The notes: generated from the sequence alone by a model not told the origin. Numbered from the stretch's first letter, positions 1-12,390 are shown. The stretch is 64,000 bases of DNA from Calendula officinalis (GCA_963853835.1 OY970820.1:34558873-34622872); one strand, 5' to 3'. Made by a program: numbers and translations.

Positions 1-19
1 ATCAACTATACATTTATGA

Positions 20-258
20 AAAAAATGTTGTTGCTGGCTTAAAAACTTGTATTCAGCGTAAAAAATGTTGTTGCTGGCTTAAAAAATCACACCGATAGTG
101 TATTTGTTTAAAATCTATTTATGTTTTACAAAAAAGCTGTGAGTTGACTATGTGATTTTTAGCATACTTCAAAATTTAGTGTGTTTGTTTAAAATCTTTT
201 TATGTTTTACAAAAAGAGCTGTGAGTTGACTATGTGATTTTTAGCATACTTCAAAATT
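20..258. repeat. Two short tandem duplications in AT-rich flank
   Basis: A segment of about 26 bp (AAAATGTTGTTGCTGGCTT core) occurs at about 20-45 and again at about 59-86. A second unit of 81-82 bp is duplicated head to tail at 96-176 and 177-258; it contains TGTTTTACAAAAA and GAGTTGACTATGTG. The copies differ by only a few bases, so the second duplication is recent. No coding potential is apparent. Confidence 0.8.
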
Positions 259-641
259 TAGTGTTATTTATGAATCTTATGAAGCCATGTTAATAATGAT
301 TAATTGACAATCAGTTTTTTAATGGATGGCAGTGAAGCCATGTTAATTATGCTCAGTGTCATCAGAAACATAAGTTAAAATTTACATCTTTCTAAAATAC
401 AATGATTTAGTAATCCATGAATCTTATGAATATACAAAATTAGACCTACATATAGTTTATAGAATTGTTTTGACTTTTTTACAAGATCTATATTTCAATA
501 GAGTTAGCACAAAGGAATCTTTTGCATCTTTATGGTTACCATTTTTTATTTCTTATGGTTGGACTTTTAAACTGTTTATGTTACTATATGGTGGGACTTT
601 CGGCCGGTAGCATGAAAAACAAAACTCTTGATAGGAAGATC
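259..641. other. AT-rich flank without recognised gene
   Basis: Low-complexity AT-rich sequence in which GAAGCCATGTTAAT occurs twice (near 280 and 332). A 69-codon ORF near 522 runs into the LTR and shows no family signature, so I treat it as chance. The five bases before the LTR, AGATC (637-641), are the probable target-site duplication of the element that follows. Confidence 0.6.
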
Positions 642-1144
642 TGTCAGGATCGAATAACTCGATCAAGTTATTATAAACCTAGATCTACTAACAAAGAGAA
701 GTTGCAGCGGATCAACACTCTTGTTAATTGATTAAGAACAAACGAATACTGTAATTGAATGAAACAATAATAAGAACACAGTAATCATAAAAAGCTTCAA
801 TGTATATTGATATGCTCGAACAATACACACGTACGTTTACAATTCGTAAGGAACTATATATAATAGTCCTTGAAGCCTAAAACATTAACCTAGTTACTCT
901 TGGATTCGATTACAATTGAATTACATAAAAATATACATTCTATAACAAACTATACTAGAATCTCGGACTTGATCAGCACCATAAATAGCATCAGTAGTAA
1001 TTGTGATCATCAGTAGTAAATCCAAGTTCAGCATCATCAGTAGTAATTGCTTTTCTGCCCCATCAGTACTATTCTTCATAATCGTTGATCAGTACTAGCT
1101 GCAACATCAGTAATAGAATGTTATATCTGTTTTATATCCCAACA
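642..1144 (-). repeat. Copia-1 3' LTR
   Basis: This 503-bp copy on the minus strand begins TGTTGGGATA and ends GATCCTGACA, giving imperfect TGTTGG/CCTGACA termini. It matches the right-hand LTR base for base except for 13 substitutions and no indels. Three copies of CAGTAGTAA plus the variants CAGTACTA and CAGTAATA lie within about 125 bp at 985-1110. A TATATATA stretch at about 852-863 marks the likely promoter on the minus strand. Confidence 0.95.
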
Positions 1145-1161
1145 ATCTCCCCCCTAAACTT
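1145..1161 (-). other. Copia-1 polypurine tract
   Basis: On the minus strand the bases directly before the 3' LTR read AAGTTTAGGGGGGAGAT. This is the usual priming site for plus-strand DNA synthesis, and its position fixes the orientation of the element. Confidence 0.9.
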
Positions 1162-1199
1162 GTTAATTCACTTTTAATTAAACAAGTTTCTTCTTTTCT

Positions 1200-4100
1200 T
1201 CATTCTTCTCTTTCCTTTTCTTCTAACAGTGTTGCTCTTCTTTGAATACCTTCAATTGTTCTCTGATTTTGCTTCTTTCTTTGAGCTATTATGTATTTGC
1301 TGTTTCTTTTTATAAAATAATTAAGTTTTTCATAAAACATTACAACATCATAGGGTTTCATCAATGTGTTTGTGTATAACTGGTACATTGTTTCTTCTGA
1401 ATGTGGATATTCTTTTTCCATTAAGTACAGTTCACAATTTTTACTGGCCCTTTCAAAGAAATACATGTTTACTGTGGGGAGCACATTCCAAGCATAAACA
1501 TTTTCTTTGTTTGTAAATATTTCAGGATAGTTGTCTGGATAAAAAGCAGCATGAATCATTTTAGTCAAGTATCCAGCTCCTGAATTCTTCCATGATATCT
1601 TAGCCATTCTTGGTTTTCCAATAATCAACACTTTGATTATGTCACTTCTTGAACAAGATCTGATCATTGGCTTCCAACCAGTAAATCTTTGAGTTGTTCT
1701 GTCCTCTCTGATAACTTCTATGACATTGTCAACAACTCTCCAATTGATAATTGGATTATCTTCAATAGGAGCAACAGGAACATCAAGAACAGGAATGATT
1801 TGTTCTGATTGTTTTGATTTCTTTCTAGCTTCTTGTTTTTGTTGAAGAACTTTTCTTTTCTTTGAAGGGGGTTTTGAAGATTCACCAGGTGTTGGTGTTC
1901 TAGAGACAATGATTGTTGGATCTATTTCAATTAATACCTTTTCCTTTTCTTCTTCTACTTCTATTTCTGCTAATTCTTTTTTTTTTTGGCAGTACAATAT
2001 TTGTCTACTATTGTAATCATCTTCATTCTGCCAAAGGACTTATCACTATGCCCTTTTGATATCAGGAAATCAATCATTTTCTTCTTTTGTTCAAAAATTT
2101 CCTCTGGTAGGTCAGCTTTTTCTTTCTTACACTCAGCAACAAGATCTTCAAGGAAATTAAGATGTTCTTCTTCAATCTTTCTTTGTTTATCAAATTCTGC
2201 CTTTTGATCCTCTACCAGGACTCCTTCTACCCCTTGAACTGTTATCTCAGCTTCTTGAGCCTGAGTCATAGCAACTTTCCTCAGATACCTTATTCTTTTC
2301 ACCTTCTTTTTGTCTTGTCTTGTAGGTCTGACAGATACCTTATTTTGTTCACCATGTGATGACCTAGTGCTCTGTTTGGATAATCATCATCAAATGGTTC
2401 TTTTCCTTTTCCAACACAGGCTGCAGGAGGAGTGTATTTCATGTCAGGAATAGGAGTAATTACAATTGATGGAGAGAAGAACTTAATCTTATCCTCTGTT
2501 AGTATCTTGGGGTGTGGAGGAAGTTCACATTCATCAACCTCATACCAATTCACATTATCATCAATGTCAGGTATGATAAGTGGTTGTTCTGGAGTTGGTG
2601 GTTTTGTTATAATAATAATTCGTTCTCATTCAAGAACTTCTGGTATTTCTTCATCTTCATCTTCAGTAGTAACCAAGGTAGTTACTACTGGTGTATTCTC
2701 TGGTTCAAATGCCATCAATTGTTGATCTTCATTTACTACTGGTGAGGTTGTTGTTGTAGTTACTACTGCTAGGGCATCAGTAGTATCCATTATATATTCT
2801 TCTGGAGCATTTACTACTGGTATGTCATCTTCTTCAATATGGCCAGTAGTAACAACCTCTTGATCCTTTGCCTCAGTAATATCCATAGGATTAGTAGTCT
2901 CTATTACCTCAGTAGTAGCTGGAGAGTTTATTTGTTCTGCTGTTTGAGATTGATTTGCAGACACAAATATATCCTCATCCATATCTTTATACAGATTTTC
3001 ACCAAAACTCTGACCTGTTTCACCATGGACCTCTTTTAGATTTAGGAGGGTTGCTGCTGCTATAGATTGATCTATCATTCCTTGAATTTGATCTTTCTCT
3101 CCCTTAGTGATCTCAACCTATTGAGCCTCACTATCAGCAATCTTTCTTTGTAATTTTCTGATCAAATTTGATTGTCTTTGAAGCTTGTACTCGAACCTCT
3201 TCTGTCTTTTATTCAGAGTATTGATGTAGTGCTTCATGTAGGTCATGGTTTTCCCTTGATGGTTCAGTAACTCCAGGCAATGTTGTACAGTGAGTTTAAG
3301 GTTTTCTTTCGTATCCGTCAATTGTTTGGTTTTAATACTGCCCTCAGCCCATTTGGGTGGATCATTGGGCTCATTAGGTACACTGGTTTGAAGGTTTTCC
3401 ATCCTATCCGTCAATTCAGTTGGTTTCTTTCTACCCTTATCACTTTTTGGTGATAAAATGGGTTGTTTAGACACACTCTTCTTCGTAGAAGAAGCAGTAG
3501 TATCCCCCCTTGTGGTTTCTTGGCACCGGGGTCCTCTTAGTAATTCCTCAAATTCTGAGTCATCACTTAGAGTTGCCGAGGTCTGGGTCCTATTGATGTT
3601 CTCACTAGCCTGTGCACCCACCTTTTGGGGCATCAGTAGTGAGAGCCCTTTCCTCATGCCCTCTCTCCTCCTTGGAGGACAACTCTTGGAGTCTGGGGTT
3701 TGACTCAATTTGTCCCCTGGTGTCCTTTAAGGAAGATTTCTTCATTTTATAAGTTTTAGAAATTGGTTTGGCTATTTGTTGGTCTTCCTCAGAGTGAAGA
3801 GTAGCACTCTATGGATTAATTTCATGTACCCGGGACACATTCAGGACATCTGTTGGTTCAGTTATTTGAGTGGACTGAATAGGTTGTGTTTGGGCTATAT
3901 TTGGTGATGGAGTTGGTTGGGGTTCAATGGGGTGACTTGAACCTTCTCCTGTTGGGGGTTGATCATAGATCATATTTTGGAACAGAGGAGTATCTTTTAA
4001 TTTCACAGTTTATTATATGAGTTAGGAATCTTGGATACATTAAAATTTTTGATGGTGATAGATTTCCAAGCATTCCTTCAAAGATCATATTTGATAAGTT

Positions 4101-4580
4101 GAATACTTGTCCTGTGCTCAAACAAACAACAGCAGAAGCTATTGACTTGTTGAACTCATTCCAAGTACTCCTTTTAGGAGAGATACAATGTTGAATAGTG
4201 TGAACAAGATATTTTCATTGAGGTGAAAGAAGACCTTTTTGAAAAGTAACTATATCTAGTCTTCCTTCATACCCCATTTTTTGTAAAATCTCAACAAGAT
4301 CTTCCTTAGGTAAAGAAAACATACATGATTCATCATTAAGATGAAGATGATGTCTGATAGATTGTTCAGTGATGATGATAGACTTCCCATCTACAACATA
4401 TTTGAATTTGGACATGTTGTAATCTTCAATCCGTTCAGCATTTGTCCAGAAATCAACCAGATGTTGTTGATAAGCTTTAGGGTTGATGGTGAGTGCAAAC
4501 TTGATGTGTGAGTTCTTTAAGAACATCACTATTGGACGGAAATCCTTTGTGCCATCTGGATTTCTCAAGAATGCACACAT
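1200..4580 (-). pseudogene. Copia-1 extra 3' ORF (longin-like retroelement protein), broken
   Basis: It lies downstream of RNase H and before the polypurine tract, on the pol strand. The N-terminal part (4580-4215, 121 codons) reads FALTINPKAYQQHLVDFW, then a V..GK.I.I...SIR block and KMGYEG. A TGA at 4215-4217 interrupts it where the related ORFs have tryptophan. Beyond the stop the same frame continues with CISPKRSTWNEF and ILMYPRFLTHIIN, both characteristic of this family. The rest (4006-1200) is split over several frames and is rich in T, E, P and K with coiled-coil-like stretches. Counterparts occur in copia-2 and copia-3. Its function is unknown: such proteins are often called env-like or longin-like, but I see no signal peptide or clear membrane segment. 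Many CAGTAGTA words lie in the 2660-2930 portion, read in different frames and orientations. Confidence 0.75.
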
Positions 4581-4818
4581 ATTGTGAAATTAAGAATATT
4601 TGGGATCGTTTTTGACTTCAAGTGATTTTAGGGTTGCCATTTGAATGATTTTGAACTTTGAAATTGAGAATTTTACAGAGAGTTTAGTCGGTTTTGCAAT
4701 AGTGAGTGATTTGTGGAATGAATTTAGTTGATACTGATGCAGGATTTTGATCGATTTTTAGGGTTTATCGTAGGGTTTATCAAATCGAGGAGAAGATAAT
4801 GCTAAACTAATCATAATC

Positions 4819-5095
4819 AGCTATTTATATTTTCGGAATTTCCCTGGGAAATGACCGAAATACCCTTCGAATAATAACCCAACGGCTAATTTCATGGGGG
4901 TTAGTGTGGTAAATTGTGTATTTCACAGAAAACAGTCGATCAGTAGTAACTAAGTGTCAGTAGTAGAAACATCAGTAGTAACCGTTGTTTCTATACTTAA
5001 CCTAATTTCTACTGATAACCCTATCAGTACTAAATTTGTATGACTAACACACGATCAGTAGTAGTAAATAACCAGTAGTAAAACATAAAAAATAA
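4819..5095 (-). promoter_or_regulatory. Putative internal promoter of copia-1 extra ORF with CAGTAGTA cluster
   Basis: Between the pol stop (5141) and the extra ORF start (4580) the minus strand has TATAAATA at 4829-4822, about 240 bp before the ATG. Just upstream of it (4941-5080) are five exact CAGTAGTA copies at 4941, 4958, 4973, 5056 and 5073, plus CTACTGAT and CAGTACTA variants, within about 140 bp. Copia-3 has the same arrangement with a different word. The TATA box and word cluster are seen; promoter activity is inferred. Confidence 0.5.
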
Positions 5096-5140
5096 AAGTT
5101 GTACAAAAACTTTACACATGATTTTTCGTTAATTGAGATC

Positions 5141-8100
5141 TTAATTTATTAAAATCATTCCAATACTGCTAACCAAGAAGCTGAATCTTCCTACATCAAA
5201 TGCTTTTGTAAAAAGATCTGCTAATTGATTATCAGTATGAATTTTCTCTACTTTGATTAATTTCTTTTCATTACAGTCTCTTATGAAATGGAATCTTATT
5301 TCAGTGTGTTTTGTTTTTGAATATTTTACTAGATTATTCACAATACTGATAGCACTTTGATTATCAATAAAAATAGGAGTTTTAAGAATAGATATACCAA
5401 AGTCTAAGAGTTGATTTTGAATCCAAAGAACTTGAGCACAACAGGCAGCTGCGGCTACATACTCTGCTTCAGCAGTTGATGTTGATACATTGGTCTGTTT
5501 CTTGCATTGCCATGACACCAATCTTGATCCAAAGAATTGACATCCACTAGTAGTATATTTTCTATCTTGACATTCACCACCATAGTCACTATCAGTGTAG
5601 GCTATGAGTTCAAATGGTGATTCATGTGGATACCATAGACCAAGAGAAGGTTTTCCTTTCAAGTATCTAAAGATTCTTTTTACTGCTTGCAAGTGTAGTT
5701 CCTTAGGTCTTGCTTGATACCTGGCACATACACAAACACTATACATAATATCAGGTCTTGATGCAGTTAAATACATTAAAGATCCTATCATTGATCTGTA
5801 AAGATGTTCATCTACATCCTCCCCCTCAACATTAGGATGTAGGTGTTTGTGAGTTTCCATTGGTGTGCTTGCACTTTTGTAGTCTTTCATTGCAAATTTC
5901 TCCAAAATGTCTCTGACATATTTTGATTGGTTAATCAAAATACCATCTGATCTTTGATTGATTTGGACTCCAAGGAAAAAGTTCATTGGACCCATTGAGC
6001 TCATCTTGAACTTGATCTGCATCAATTCTTCAAACTCTTTGCACAGTTGATCATTTGTTGATCCAAAGATGATATCATCTACATATATTTGGACCAGTAG
6101 TATATCATCTTTGACCTTTCTAGAGAACAATGTTTTGTCAATTGCACCTCTGTTAAAGTTGTTCTTCAGTAGATATGATGATAATGTGTCATACCAAGCT
6201 CTTGGTGCCTGATGAAGGCCATATAGAGCTTTGTCTAGCTTGTACACATAGTCATCATGTTCTGGATCTTCAAATTCTGGTGGTTGACATACATATACTT
6301 CTTCTTCAATTTTTCCATAAAGGAAAGCACTTTTTACATCCATTTGGTAGACTTTGATCTTCTTGTATGAAGCATATGCCAGAAATATTCTAATTGCTTC
6401 AATTCTAGCAACAGGTGCATATACTTCATCATAGTCGATTCCTTCTTCTTGTGTGTATCCTTGAGCTACAAGTCTGGCTTTGTTTTTTATCACTATACGT
6501 CTTTCATCTTTCTTGTTTCTGAAGATCCATCTTGTTCCAATGGCTCTTTTTCCATTTGGTAGAGGTACAAGTGTCCATACAGCTTGTAATTTGAATTGAA
6601 GAAGTTCTTCTTGCATTGCAATAATCCAGTTTGAGTCTTTCATAGCTTGTTGAATCTTCTGTTGTTCTTCATGTGACAGAAAACATTCATACATACATTC
6701 ATTAGAGATTAGGCTTATGTTACAAACATTGGAATTTATAGTAGAATTAAATTTGCTTCTTGTCTGCATGGTTGAGTTCACATCAATGAGGACTTGGTCC
6801 AAACGATGATTCTTTTCAGTTCTGGTGCCATGAACTTTATCAACAATTAGTTGACTGTCAAGATTGGACTCATTGGATTCAAGGATTTGAGCATCTGTCC
6901 ATGTTTCTTCTTGGTTGTTTGTATTTTGTGGGGATTCTTCATTGCTACTGGTGTCAGTAGTAACATTTTCTTCATTAAGTTCTGGTGGTTCATTGTTGTT
7001 ACTGACATCAGTATTGTTTGGTTCATCATCAAAATTTTGTGGTTCTGAGTTACTACTGGGATCAGTAGTATCTTGTGAGTAGAGGTTGTTACTGGTATCA
7101 AGAATACAAGGGTTATCAGAGTTACTACTGTCCTCAGTATTAACTGTAGGATCAGTATTAACTAAGATATATTTCATAATGTCTTGACTGCCATTTGATG
7201 ATGATTCTCTTTGTTGATTTTGGTTGTTTGAATCTCCTGCATTATAAACATAGTTAACATCAAAAGATTTGGTTAGATTATCAATGTTAAATAACCAATC
7301 TGGACCATTTCCCTTTTCATTCATCAGATTTTCATTAAAGGATACATTAACACTTTCTTCAATGATCCTTAGCCATTTTTTGAATACTCTGTATGATTTG
7401 CTTTGAGTTGAGTATCCTACAAATATTCCATCATCTGCTTTGCAGTCAAACTTACCAATTTGTTCTCTTGTAATTAAAATAGTACAAGGACAACCAAATA
7501 ATTTTAGAAAGCTTATAGAGGGTTTTCTTTTATTGAAAAGTTCATAAGGTGTTTTAAAGTGAGGCTTAACTACTAATACTCTGTTCTGAACATAAAAGGC
7601 AGTATTAACAGCTTCAGCCCAAAAAGTTATTGGTAATTTTGAATCTGCAAGCATGGATCTGGCTGCTTCAATGATGGTTCTATTTCTTCTTTCAGCTACA
7701 CTATTTTGTTGTGGAGTTCTTGGTGAGCTGTACTGCCTGTCAATACCCTTAAGATCACAAAAATCAATTAGATTAGTATTTTTAAATTCTGTGCCATTAT
7801 CACATCTAATTGCTTTCACTTTGAGATCTCTTGTATTTTCCAGCTTTACAAATAGATTCTTTATAATCTCACTTGTTTCATCTTTGGTCCTAAGAAAGAA
7901 AACCCAAGTATATCTGGAAAAATCATTAGTAATAACAAGGCAGTATTGTTTCTTTCCAATACTCATTACATTTGTAGGTCCAAACAGGTCCATATGTAAG
8001 AGTTGTAAAGGATTAGAAATAGAATTGATTGCTTTGGTCTTATGGAAGTCTTGTGTTGTTTACCTTTTAGGCATGCAACACAACGATGATCACACATAAA

Positions 8101-8643
8101 TTCTTTTTGCGGTAAGCCAACTACCAAATTCTTTTTAACTAAATTGTTCATATTTTTTAAAAATTTGTGTGACACATCCTTCTATGCCATAGTTCTGATT
8201 CATTTGTGTTTGCCTTAGATATAAAACAGTTGATCTCATTTGAAGAAATGAGTTCTCCCCTATATCTAGGAAATACACATTGTTTCTCCTTGGTGTTCTT
8301 AAAACAACAAATTTTTCATCTAAAATAAAGTCAGGAGAAAGAATGATGCACTCAATATCGGTAAAAAAAAAAATTTGTTCTTTTTATCACATACTTGTGA
8401 GACACTAACTAGATTATATTTAAGCTCAGCAACATAAAATACATCATCAAAAGTAATCTTACCATTTGATACTGTACATTTATCTGTAATCTTACCACCT
8501 CTTGGATTTTCACCAAATGCAACATATCCACCTTCAAAAGACTTGAAATCTCTGAGAATTTGAAGATTCCCAGTCATGTGCCTAGAGTATCCACTATCAA
8601 TATGCCAATTTCTACCTTCTTCAGGGATCTGAATGCTCTGCAC
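5141..8643 (-). pseudogene. Copia-1 pol (PR-INT-RT-RNase H), partly intact
   Basis: The protease region (8643-8320) has the active-site D-S-G in HIDSGYSRHMTG. A frameshift lies at or near a poly-A run at about 8362-8373, and the GAG-pre-integrase and INT N-terminus (8175-7966) are broken further. From 7993 to 5141 the frame is open. The integrase core shows MDLFGP, CDNGTEF and VAERRN (the D, D and E). After an Asn/Ser/Asp-rich linker come RT (GTRWIFRNK, QMDVKSAFLYG, YVDDI at 6085-6074) and RNase H (TDSDYGG, STAEAEY, FIDNQSAI, TKHTEIRFHFI, LADLFTKAF). It would have encoded the enzymes for reverse transcription and integration. The polymerase half appears undamaged. Confidence 0.9.
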
Positions 8644-8657
8644 ATAAAGTAAATGGA

Positions 8658-11092
8658 TTAGTTAATTTTGGGAACCCAAGCTTGTTTTGTCTTGGGTTCA
8701 TCCTTTGAAGAGTAAGTTTTTCTAAATGAATGAGTTTTAGATGGAATTTTGCTCTTAGTTTGTTGGTTGGTACTGGTGTTCTGTTTTACTACTGACCTAG
8801 GTTTATACCCGTAGTGTTTGGCTTTTGAGTATTTTACTACTGATGGACCAGTAGTGTTTGGGTAATGTGAATTTTTGGCATAGTCAGTAGTGTTTTTGTA
8901 ATACCAGACAACATTATAATTAGGGTTTTTATCAGTAGTAAATCTTGAATAGTTTCTACTGGTGTTTGAAAACTTTGAGTATTGTGGAAATTGATTATGT
9001 TTTCCATTGTTTTTGAAGTAGTTACTTCTGTTTGGACTTTTATACCTGATATTTTGCACAAATCTCTGTGCAGTTCTTCCAAATTTGGGAGTTTCAATAT
9101 ATGAGTTTTTAACTTCTTTTGCTTTTATTTCTTCAGTTTGTTTTAACTTTAATGCTTTCTCTTTTTCTTTACTTACTTTAAACTCTTTGAATTCTTTGCA
9201 GTTGATTGGATTAAAGTGACAATTCTTTTCTATATGGTTAACTTTGTTACAAATTAAGCATGTTACTTTTGTTGATTTAGCACCTTCAGGCTTTCTTTGT
9301 TTTTTTAACTGGTTCAAGTTTCTTTGATTTTCCCTTCTTAAAATTTTTGGTATATTTTCTGAGTTATATTTGGGGGATTCAGTTTGACTTTGTGTTGTGT
9401 GAAAACTTGTATCAGTTGACTCAGTTGTTTGATCATCATCAGAAGAATCATTTGAATCAATTGTTTTATTACTGGTTTCAGTTTGACTTTCTATTTTTAA
9501 TTCATTTAAAGTTCTTTCTGTGCTTGATTTAAGAGGAGCGATAAAATTTGTTGGAGGTGGAACTGCATGATATCCCACTCCATGCAAAAGTTTTTCAGTG
9601 GTTTGATTGCTGGTTAATTCATCAATGATTTTAGAACTTCTTTCAAATTTTTTAATGGTTAATTTATTCTGTTCTAATTCCATTTGACATTCTTCTAATT
9701 TAATTAAAGTTTCTTTTAATTTCAATTCAGCATATTCTTTATCATAGGTTGTTTGCAGGAATTCATCTTTTATCTTTTGATCTGTTATTTAATAAATTTT
9801 AATTTGATTTTCAAGATAAGCTATACAGCCATTATATTCAATTCTCCTATTTCTATTTAGTATCATCTCTTCAAGTGTTTCTTTATTAAGTTTTTCTAAT
9901 TCTTTATATGCTTTAATGCATTCAGGAGTATAAGATTTAGAATGTACCTCAGTAGTAGAATCAGTAAATGCCATAAGAGCTTGATTATGTGCATGTTCCT
10001 CTGCTTGAAAGCTCCAGTCATAGCCTTGACCCTCTTGAGATACTAGTGCAGTTGAATTTGAAGTGCTGTTTTTGTTGTAGTTTGATCTTTGATCTTTGCT
10101 AGGACATTCTCTGGCAAAGTGACCAAGTTCATGACAGTTGTAGCATTTGACCTTGGTTTTGTCAAATCTAGCACGATCACCTTTGTTGTAGGTTAGATTT
10201 TGCCTGCCAGTTCTTTTGAGAAACCTTTTTGTCCTTAAACTCAGCATAGCCATCTGCCACTTGATGTCCATCTCCTCCAGATCATCTGGATTAGGTTGTT
10301 CCAGATCTTCACTAATTAATGCAGTATGCACATGACTAGTGAAGAAAGATTCTCTTACTACATCTTCATGTCCTGCATTCTTTGTAGCCTCTTGACCTGT
10401 TCCTGTACTAGACACAAAAGCATCATTGTTTGAAGGTAAATTGGGAGTTTTAGAACTTACCTCAGATTTAAACACTCTCAGTTCATTGTATAATTCATCC
10501 AGCTCTTTTTCTTCCAAAGCATCTCCTTGTCTGTATATATAACTGTATACATAGACCATTCTTCACCAAGGGACCTAAGAAACTTCCTGTTGACATCATC
10601 ATTGTCTGGTTGAACACCAACTTGATTCAGTTCACCAATAAGTTTGTTGAACCTATCAAAGACTTGTGATAATGATTCATTCTTTTGCCCTTTGAAGTTT
10701 TCAAAGTCTTGTTTCAGAACAGACTTCATGTTTCTTTTGGTGCTTTTGGTGCCCACAAACCTCTTTTCCAGAGCCTACCATAGTTTCTTTGCATCATCAT
10801 ATTCAACAAAGAGATGTTGATAATCATTGGGAATAGCAAGCAGAAGAGTGCTTAAGGCTTTGAGTTCAATTCCTCTGTCTTTCTTCTCTTTTTCACACTT
10901 GAGTTTGTCTGCTTCAGTTGCAGAACTTGCTGCTTGAGTCTGGACGGTTTTGTTGCCTTCAACAACAACTTCCCACATGGAATAATCAGTAATAAGCATG
11001 TATTGCTTGATTCTATATTTCCACATCCCAAAGTTGTTGGGAGTGAGAATGGGAATTTTGTTAGCCTGAGTGCTTTCATTGTTATCAGACAT
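8658..11092 (-). pseudogene. Copia-1 gag with two separated zinc knuckles
   Basis: The likely start is the MSDNNES methionine at 11092, about 70 bp after the primer site. The N-terminal region reads NNFGMWKYRIKQYM. A TAG at about 10775 (LW-stop-ALEKRF) breaks the frame, and a two-base shift in a TA-rich run near 10530 breaks it again. The first knuckle CYNCHELGHFAREC lies at about 10154-10113. An in-frame TAA at about 9789 separates it from a segment holding a coiled-coil-like stretch (from 9725) and a second knuckle-like CLICNKVNHIEKNC near 9258. The ORF ends AWVPKIN followed by TAA at 8658, an ending that also closes gag in copia-2 and copia-3. Gag forms the virus-like particle and packages RNA. 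Confidence 0.85.
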
Positions 11093-11162
11093 GATTAACA
11101 ATTTTGAGTTCGAAAGTATGAAACTTTTTGTTGTTCTTAATTCGTAGATCTAGAACCGTAAA

Positions 11163-11174
11163 TCTCTGATACCA
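11163..11174 (-). promoter_or_regulatory. Copia-1 primer binding site (tRNA-iMet)
   Basis: TGGTATCAGAGA on the minus strand, two bases inside the 5' LTR, is complementary to the 3' end of plant initiator-Met tRNA. Confidence 0.95.
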
Positions 11175-11176
11175 CT

Positions 11177-11679
11177 TGTCAGGATCGAATAACTCGATCA
11201 AGTTATTTTAAACCTAGATCTACTGACAAAGAGAAGTTGCAGCGTATCAACACTCTTGTTAATTGATTAAGAACAAACGAATACTGTAATTGAATGAAAC
11301 AATAATAAGAACACGGTAATCACAAAAAGCTTCAATGTATATTGATATGCTCGAACAACACACACGTACGTTTACAATTCGTAAGGAACTATATATAATA
11401 GTCCTTGAAGCCTAAAACATTAACCTAGTTATTCTAGGATTCGATTACAATTGAATTACATAAAGATATACATTTTATAACAAACTATACTAGAATCTCG
11501 GACTTGATCAGCACCATAAATAGCATCAGTAGTAATTGTGATCATCAGTAGTAAATCCAAGTTCAACATCATCAGTAGTAATTGCTTTTCTGCCCCATCA
11601 GTACTATTCTTCATAATCGTTGATCAATACTAACTGCAACATCAGTAATAGAATGTTATATCTGTTTTATATCCCAACA
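11177..11679 (-). repeat. Copia-1 5' LTR
   Basis: This 503-bp copy is paired with 642-1144. It carries TATATATA at about 11390-11399 (promoter, minus strand) and the same CAGTAGTA cluster at about 11525-11650. The following bases, AGAAC, pair with AGATC at the other end. Confidence 0.95.
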
Positions 11680-12119
11680 AGAACTATTACCTGTTTACTT
11701 CGGTAATCAAAAAAGAAACAGGTCAAATATAAAATTTGAGGTGCATAAAAAATGTAACCTATAAGTTTTTTTTTGTTATGAGTACAATTTTTAGGCGAAG
11801 CATTTGTCCTCCGTATAGATATCAAGGATATTTGACTAAGATGAGTTTATAGATATTTTGATTCTTATGCATCCATCATTTGGTTAGAGTATGCTTTTTG
11901 CTTTAAGAGTTTGGCATTTTGGTCAATATATGCACGTAGTATACTTTTAATGTTGACGGTATGATCCGTTTGAGATGAGACTCGTTTGACCCGTTTCCAT
12001 TAAGACACTTATGACCCGCTTCTTTTTTAATAATGAGTAACATTGAAATTCATGATTCGTTGTATGGAACGGTTTGTGTTTATGCTAATTTAAATTACCA
12101 TTTATTGTAGAGTTATTGT
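11680..12119. other. Intergenic, no gene recognised
   Basis: AT-rich sequence with phrases such as GACCCGTTTGACCCGTTTCC and TTGACGGTATGATCCG, of a kind common in decayed plant transposons. No open frame with family motifs was found. Confidence 0.5.
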
Positions 12120-12206
12120 TTGAAAAAATATATAATCAACAACATTTCTTCGCTGTAAAATATTGTTACGTGGTCGCCGCCGCCGCATTGCGCGGGTACC
12201 AGCTAA
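12120..12206 (+). mobile_element. Helitron-like 3' end
   Basis: A GC-rich hairpin region (CCGCCGCATTGCGCGGG, 12180-12196) is followed by a short spacer and CTAA at 12203-12206, then T. This is the shape of a Helitron 3' terminus (hairpin then CTRR before T). Nearly the same hairpin lies in reverse orientation at 25816-25845 and ends in CTAG. The 5' TC end was not located, so the extent is unknown. Confidence 0.4.
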
Positions 12207-12390
12207 TTTAGAAAAATGAAGAAATTATTTTATGAGTCAACCTAACCCGGCCCAAAAACCAACGGGGCATGAAATTTCTATCTCGCCCCGGGTATTGAAA
12301 TCTAATGGACCGGCCCTGCATGTCACCCACATTTTTCTAATATCTATAAACATGGCATAAACCTCTTTAAACCTACAACACTTCTTTCAC

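Larger units (their letters stand above)
642..11679 (-). mobile_element. Copia-1: complete Ty1-copia (Sirevirus-like) element, decayed
   Basis: The element reads on the minus strand, with its 5' LTR at the right (11177-11679) and 3' LTR at the left (642-1144). A tRNA-Met primer site, gag with two CCHC knuckles, PR-INT-RT-RNase H in copia order, an extra 3' ORF and a polypurine tract are all present. The flanks AGATC and AGAAC are a 5-bp target duplication with one mismatch. The LTRs are both 503 bp and differ at 13 sites by eye (about 97.4% identical), so insertion was moderately recent. The pol ORF at 5141-7993 is open for 950 codons, but gag, PR, the start of INT and the extra ORF carry frameshifts or stops. 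The word CAGTAGTA recurs throughout, about 29 exact copies on both strands. Very long gag, an extra ORF and large size fit the Sirevirus group; exact lineage is inference. Confidence 0.93.

Noticed and set aside
96..258. CRISPR-like or satellite array
   Set aside because: Only two adjacent units and a plant context; a simple tandem duplication.
3458..3703. Plus-strand frame opposite the copia-1 extra ORF
   Set aside because: Antisense shadow without motif.
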